Shown: positions 14,413 to 15,699 of the stretch, one piece after another
How positions within the stretch are numbered: the first letter of the stretch is position 1
How the letters are laid out: every line of letters begins with the position of its first letter
From: DASVXQ01 sp046727955
Lineage (GTDB): Bacteria > Actinomycetota > CALGFH01
Length of the DNA stretch: 15,699 nt
Direction: 5' to 3'
Assembly: GCA_046727955.1 (NCBI GenBank)
Contig: JBKPDO010000348.1
Coordinates: 1 to 15,699, forward strand
Translations under genes and position numbers: made by a program
Notes under the pieces: generated by a model
The model's input: only the letters and a program-made list of their open reading frames with translations
Told to the model about the DNA's origin: nothing
Databases searched by the model: none

Positions 14413-14427
14413 CCTGGAGCGGGAGCC

Positions 14428-14616
14428 GGGCGGGAGCGGCGCTATTGGACGTGGTGCGCCTGGGACGCGGTCGGCATCGTCGCCGCGCTTGGCGCCAGCG
14501 GCCGGGTCCGCTCCGCCAGCCCGTCCTCTGGCCAGCGGATCGAGATCGGCTTCGTCGACGGCCGGCCCGTCGATGCCGACCCTGCGCTGGTGGTGTTCTT
14601 CGCCGACCGTGGGTAG
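14428..14616 (+). pseudogene. Alkylmercury lyase (MerB)-like fragment
   Basis: The frame ending at TAG 14614-14616 reads GRERRYWTWCAWDAVGIVAA, then LGASGRVRSASPSSGQRIEI and GFVDGRPVDADPALVVFF. W-C-A-x-D matches the MerB catalytic pair Cys96/Asp99, followed by the family's (I/L)-G-x-x-x-R-V-x-S segment and the V-x-P-A-x-x-V-x-F turn. MerB cleaves carbon-mercury bonds; full proteins are about 200 residues. Here the N-terminal winged-helix half is absent and the frame ends before the second catalytic cysteine (Cys159 region), so it cannot act as a lyase. Many MerB-like proteins in soil actinobacteria are not mercury enzymes, so a link to mercury resistance is not implied. No mer operon genes are nearby. 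Confidence 0.65.
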
Positions 14617-14667
14617 GGTAGGCGGCTGGCGCGGTGGCGTTGTGTGGCTGTAGGCCCGGCGCTTGTC

Positions 14668-14685
14668 CCCGCGGTTTCCCGCGGG
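14668..14685. repeat. GC-rich hairpin
   Basis: CCCGCGG and CCGCGGG form a perfect 7-bp stem with a 4-base loop between the MerB-like fragment and the intron end. It could terminate transcription from either side, though no T-tract is present. Confidence 0.4.
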
Positions 14686-14734
14686 AGCCCATCTCCGGTG
14701 AACCTGGCCGTGCTCTGTTCCAGCCGCCCCCGTC

Positions 14735-14767
14735 AAACCGTGCATGCGGTGCTACCGCACACGGCTT
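14735..14767 (-). ncRNA. Group II intron domain V
   Basis: On the minus strand the 33-base segment begins AAGCCGTGTGCGGT and ends GCATGCACGGTTT. It folds as CCGTG/CACGG, a two-base bulge (TG) on the 3' side, then TGCGGT/ACCGCA with a short loop. The catalytic AGC triad is at positions 2-4. It lies 11 bases after the reverse transcriptase stop. Confidence 0.8.
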
Positions 14768-14778
14768 ACCGACATCGT

Positions 14779-15425
14779 TCACCGCAAGGCATGCGCAGGG
14801 CGGGCGCGGCTTGGTCCACTGAGGCGGTGGACCCCAAGGCGCGGGTAGATACGGTATATCCGCCCACGCCCCAGGCTTTGCCCGTGCTTGTTGCGGAGAA
14901 ACCTCTGCAAGCGCTCGTAGACATAGCGGTCGATGTCCCAGAACTTCTGTTCTGGGTTGCCCCAGTTGAAGAAGCTCCCCCAGCCACGCAGGACGCGGTT
15001 GAGGTCGGCCACGACGTCCTCGACCGGCCGGCTGACGCTGCGTCGGGCGGTCGCCTCGCGCACCTTGGTCGGCACCAAACGCATCGCCCGGTCGGACGGC
15101 CAGCCAGCAAGGTAGAACACGCCTGGCCGCCGCCTCGAACGCTTCTTGCGATGATGAAATCCCAAGAAGTCGAAGCCACCGACACCTCCGGCGAGGTGCA
15201 CGATCCGGGTCTTGGTCGGGTGCAGCCGCAGCCCCAGCGGCGCGACGATCGCCGCCACCCGCGCGCGGGCCTCCTCGGCCCGTGCCCGGTTGGCGCAGCA
15301 CACGACCAGGTCGTCAGCGAACCTTACGAGCATCCCGAGGCCGCTGTGGCGAGCGGTCCACTCCACATCCAGCAGGTGGAGCGCGACGTTGCACAGCAGC
15401 GGGCTGATCACGCCCCCAACGCAAT
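14779..15425 (-). pseudogene. Group II intron reverse transcriptase/maturase, N-terminally truncated
   Basis: The frame (open from 15477; homology from about 15425) contains GGVISPLLCNVALHLLDVEW, the active-site motif LVRFADDLVV (FADD in place of YADD), GLRLHPTKTRIVHL, and FDFLGFHHRKK of the reverse transcriptase. It then has the group II maturase-specific domain ending RGWGSFFNWGNPEQKFWDID and RYVYERLQRFLRNKHG. About 230 residues remain of a usual 400-500; finger motifs RT0-4 are absent, and the sequence before GGVISPLL (where P-Q-G-G is expected) does not fit. A maturase/retrotransposition function is therefore lost. Domain V follows immediately. Confidence 0.82.
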
Positions 15426-15618
15426 GGGCAACTTCTGCCTCGATTCGGTGCGGTGGTGAGCTGCTCAGACCGCGCAAAGGTTAGCTGATGCGGCACCAGC
15501 CGTGCGGGGACCCTTAGAGCCGGGGTGAGACAGCGGAACGCGGCGGGTCGCTTCGGCCATTAAAAGAAGCTCGCCCCTTCCGATGACAAGATCGGGGCTT
15601 CGCTGGCAGCATGGCGGT
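15426..15618. other. Leader region of the right-edge transposase-like gene
   Basis: Just upstream of ATG 15619 are two hairpins: GCTTC/GAAGC around 15561-15581 and CCGAT/ATCGG around 15588-15603. They may be part of the left end of an insertion element that cut the intron. No gene is visible. Confidence 0.35.
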
Positions 15619-15699
15619 ATGAGACCAACCGCCTACCGACGCAACGCCCGTGGTCTGCGTGACCGCCAGGCGTTCGAAGGCGTCCGCATGCAGGCCGGC
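15619..15699 (+). CDS. Transposase-like protein, N-terminus only (runs off the window)
   Basis: The 27 codons MRPTAYRRNARGLRDRQAFE and GVRMQAG match, by recollection, the start of a winged-helix IS630-type transposase group common in actinobacteria, in which R-D-R-Q-A-x-E is followed by an R-L-F-x-x-G-x-x-Q-A-E-V-A helix-turn-helix. Too short for certainty. It differs from the transposase at 9975-11130. Confidence 0.5.
   Translation, partial: MRPTAYRRNARGLRDRQAFEGVRMQAG

Larger units (their letters stand above)
14703..15425 (-). mobile_element. Group II intron, truncated at 5' and probably 3' ends
   Basis: It contains the intron-encoded reverse transcriptase frame and domain V on the same strand in the expected order. 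The RNA 5' domains and the first half of the reverse transcriptase are missing beyond about 15425. After domain V a G-rich start of domain VI is present but its closing arm does not follow, so the 3' end also seems cut near 14703. Both edges are approximate. Confidence 0.6.

Noticed and set aside
12987..15301. Long minus-strand frames over the aldo/keto reductase and GlsB genes
   Set aside because: Low-complexity products antisense to well-recognised genes on the plus strand.

Overview
The window is high-GC DNA with dense codon bias, GTG and TTG starts alongside ATG, and protein families typical of soil Actinomycetota (stand-alone Lrp/AsnC effector domain, two-domain VOC protein of the Cfp30B type, ECF sigma factor next to a membrane beta-propeller, GlsB/YeaQ membrane protein). 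An unclassified actinobacterium, perhaps a metagenome-derived one, is the best guess; the sequence alone does not give a genus. No rRNA, tRNA or CRISPR array was seen.

Layout. 278-946 (+) is a three-module helix-turn-helix-like protein. From 5575 down to 1088 a minus-strand block holds a universal-stress-like protein, a single-domain PhoU-like remnant, a stand-alone Lrp/AsnC (RAM) domain, a HhH-GPD glycosylase-like protein, a broken CapA-like gene and an exported gamma-glutamyltransferase with a good promoter. 5636-6295 is a small internally deleted DDE-transposase element that still has imperfect terminal inverted repeats. 6296-6731 holds the 3' part of a GNAT acetyltransferase gene and the start of a downstream gene.

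The centre is a 4.5-kb unit (about 6735-11279) bounded by perfect 30-bp inverted repeats. It carries a lipoprotein gene, a decayed conserved gene, an ECF sigma factor translationally coupled to a membrane-anchored beta-propeller gene, and a frameshifted IS630-type transposase next to the right end. Removing the unit and one copy of the flanking TTA rejoins the GNAT reading frame exactly, so this is an insertion into that gene.

To the right (11283-12032) is a patchwork of broken pieces: the 5' GNAT piece, a C-terminally cut ABC-2 permease, the tail of a second permease and the tail of a Rieske protein. Then come an intact two-domain VOC protein (-), a divergently transcribed aldo/keto reductase with one frameshift (+), a GlsB-type membrane protein (+), a MerB-like fragment (+), a truncated group II intron reverse transcriptase with its domain V (-), and the first 27 codons of another transposase-like gene at the right edge.

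Overall the window is an accessory, mobile-element-rich region with many broken genes. At least six single-gene frameshifts occur, several at short G or C runs, so some may be sequencing or assembly errors rather than real decay.
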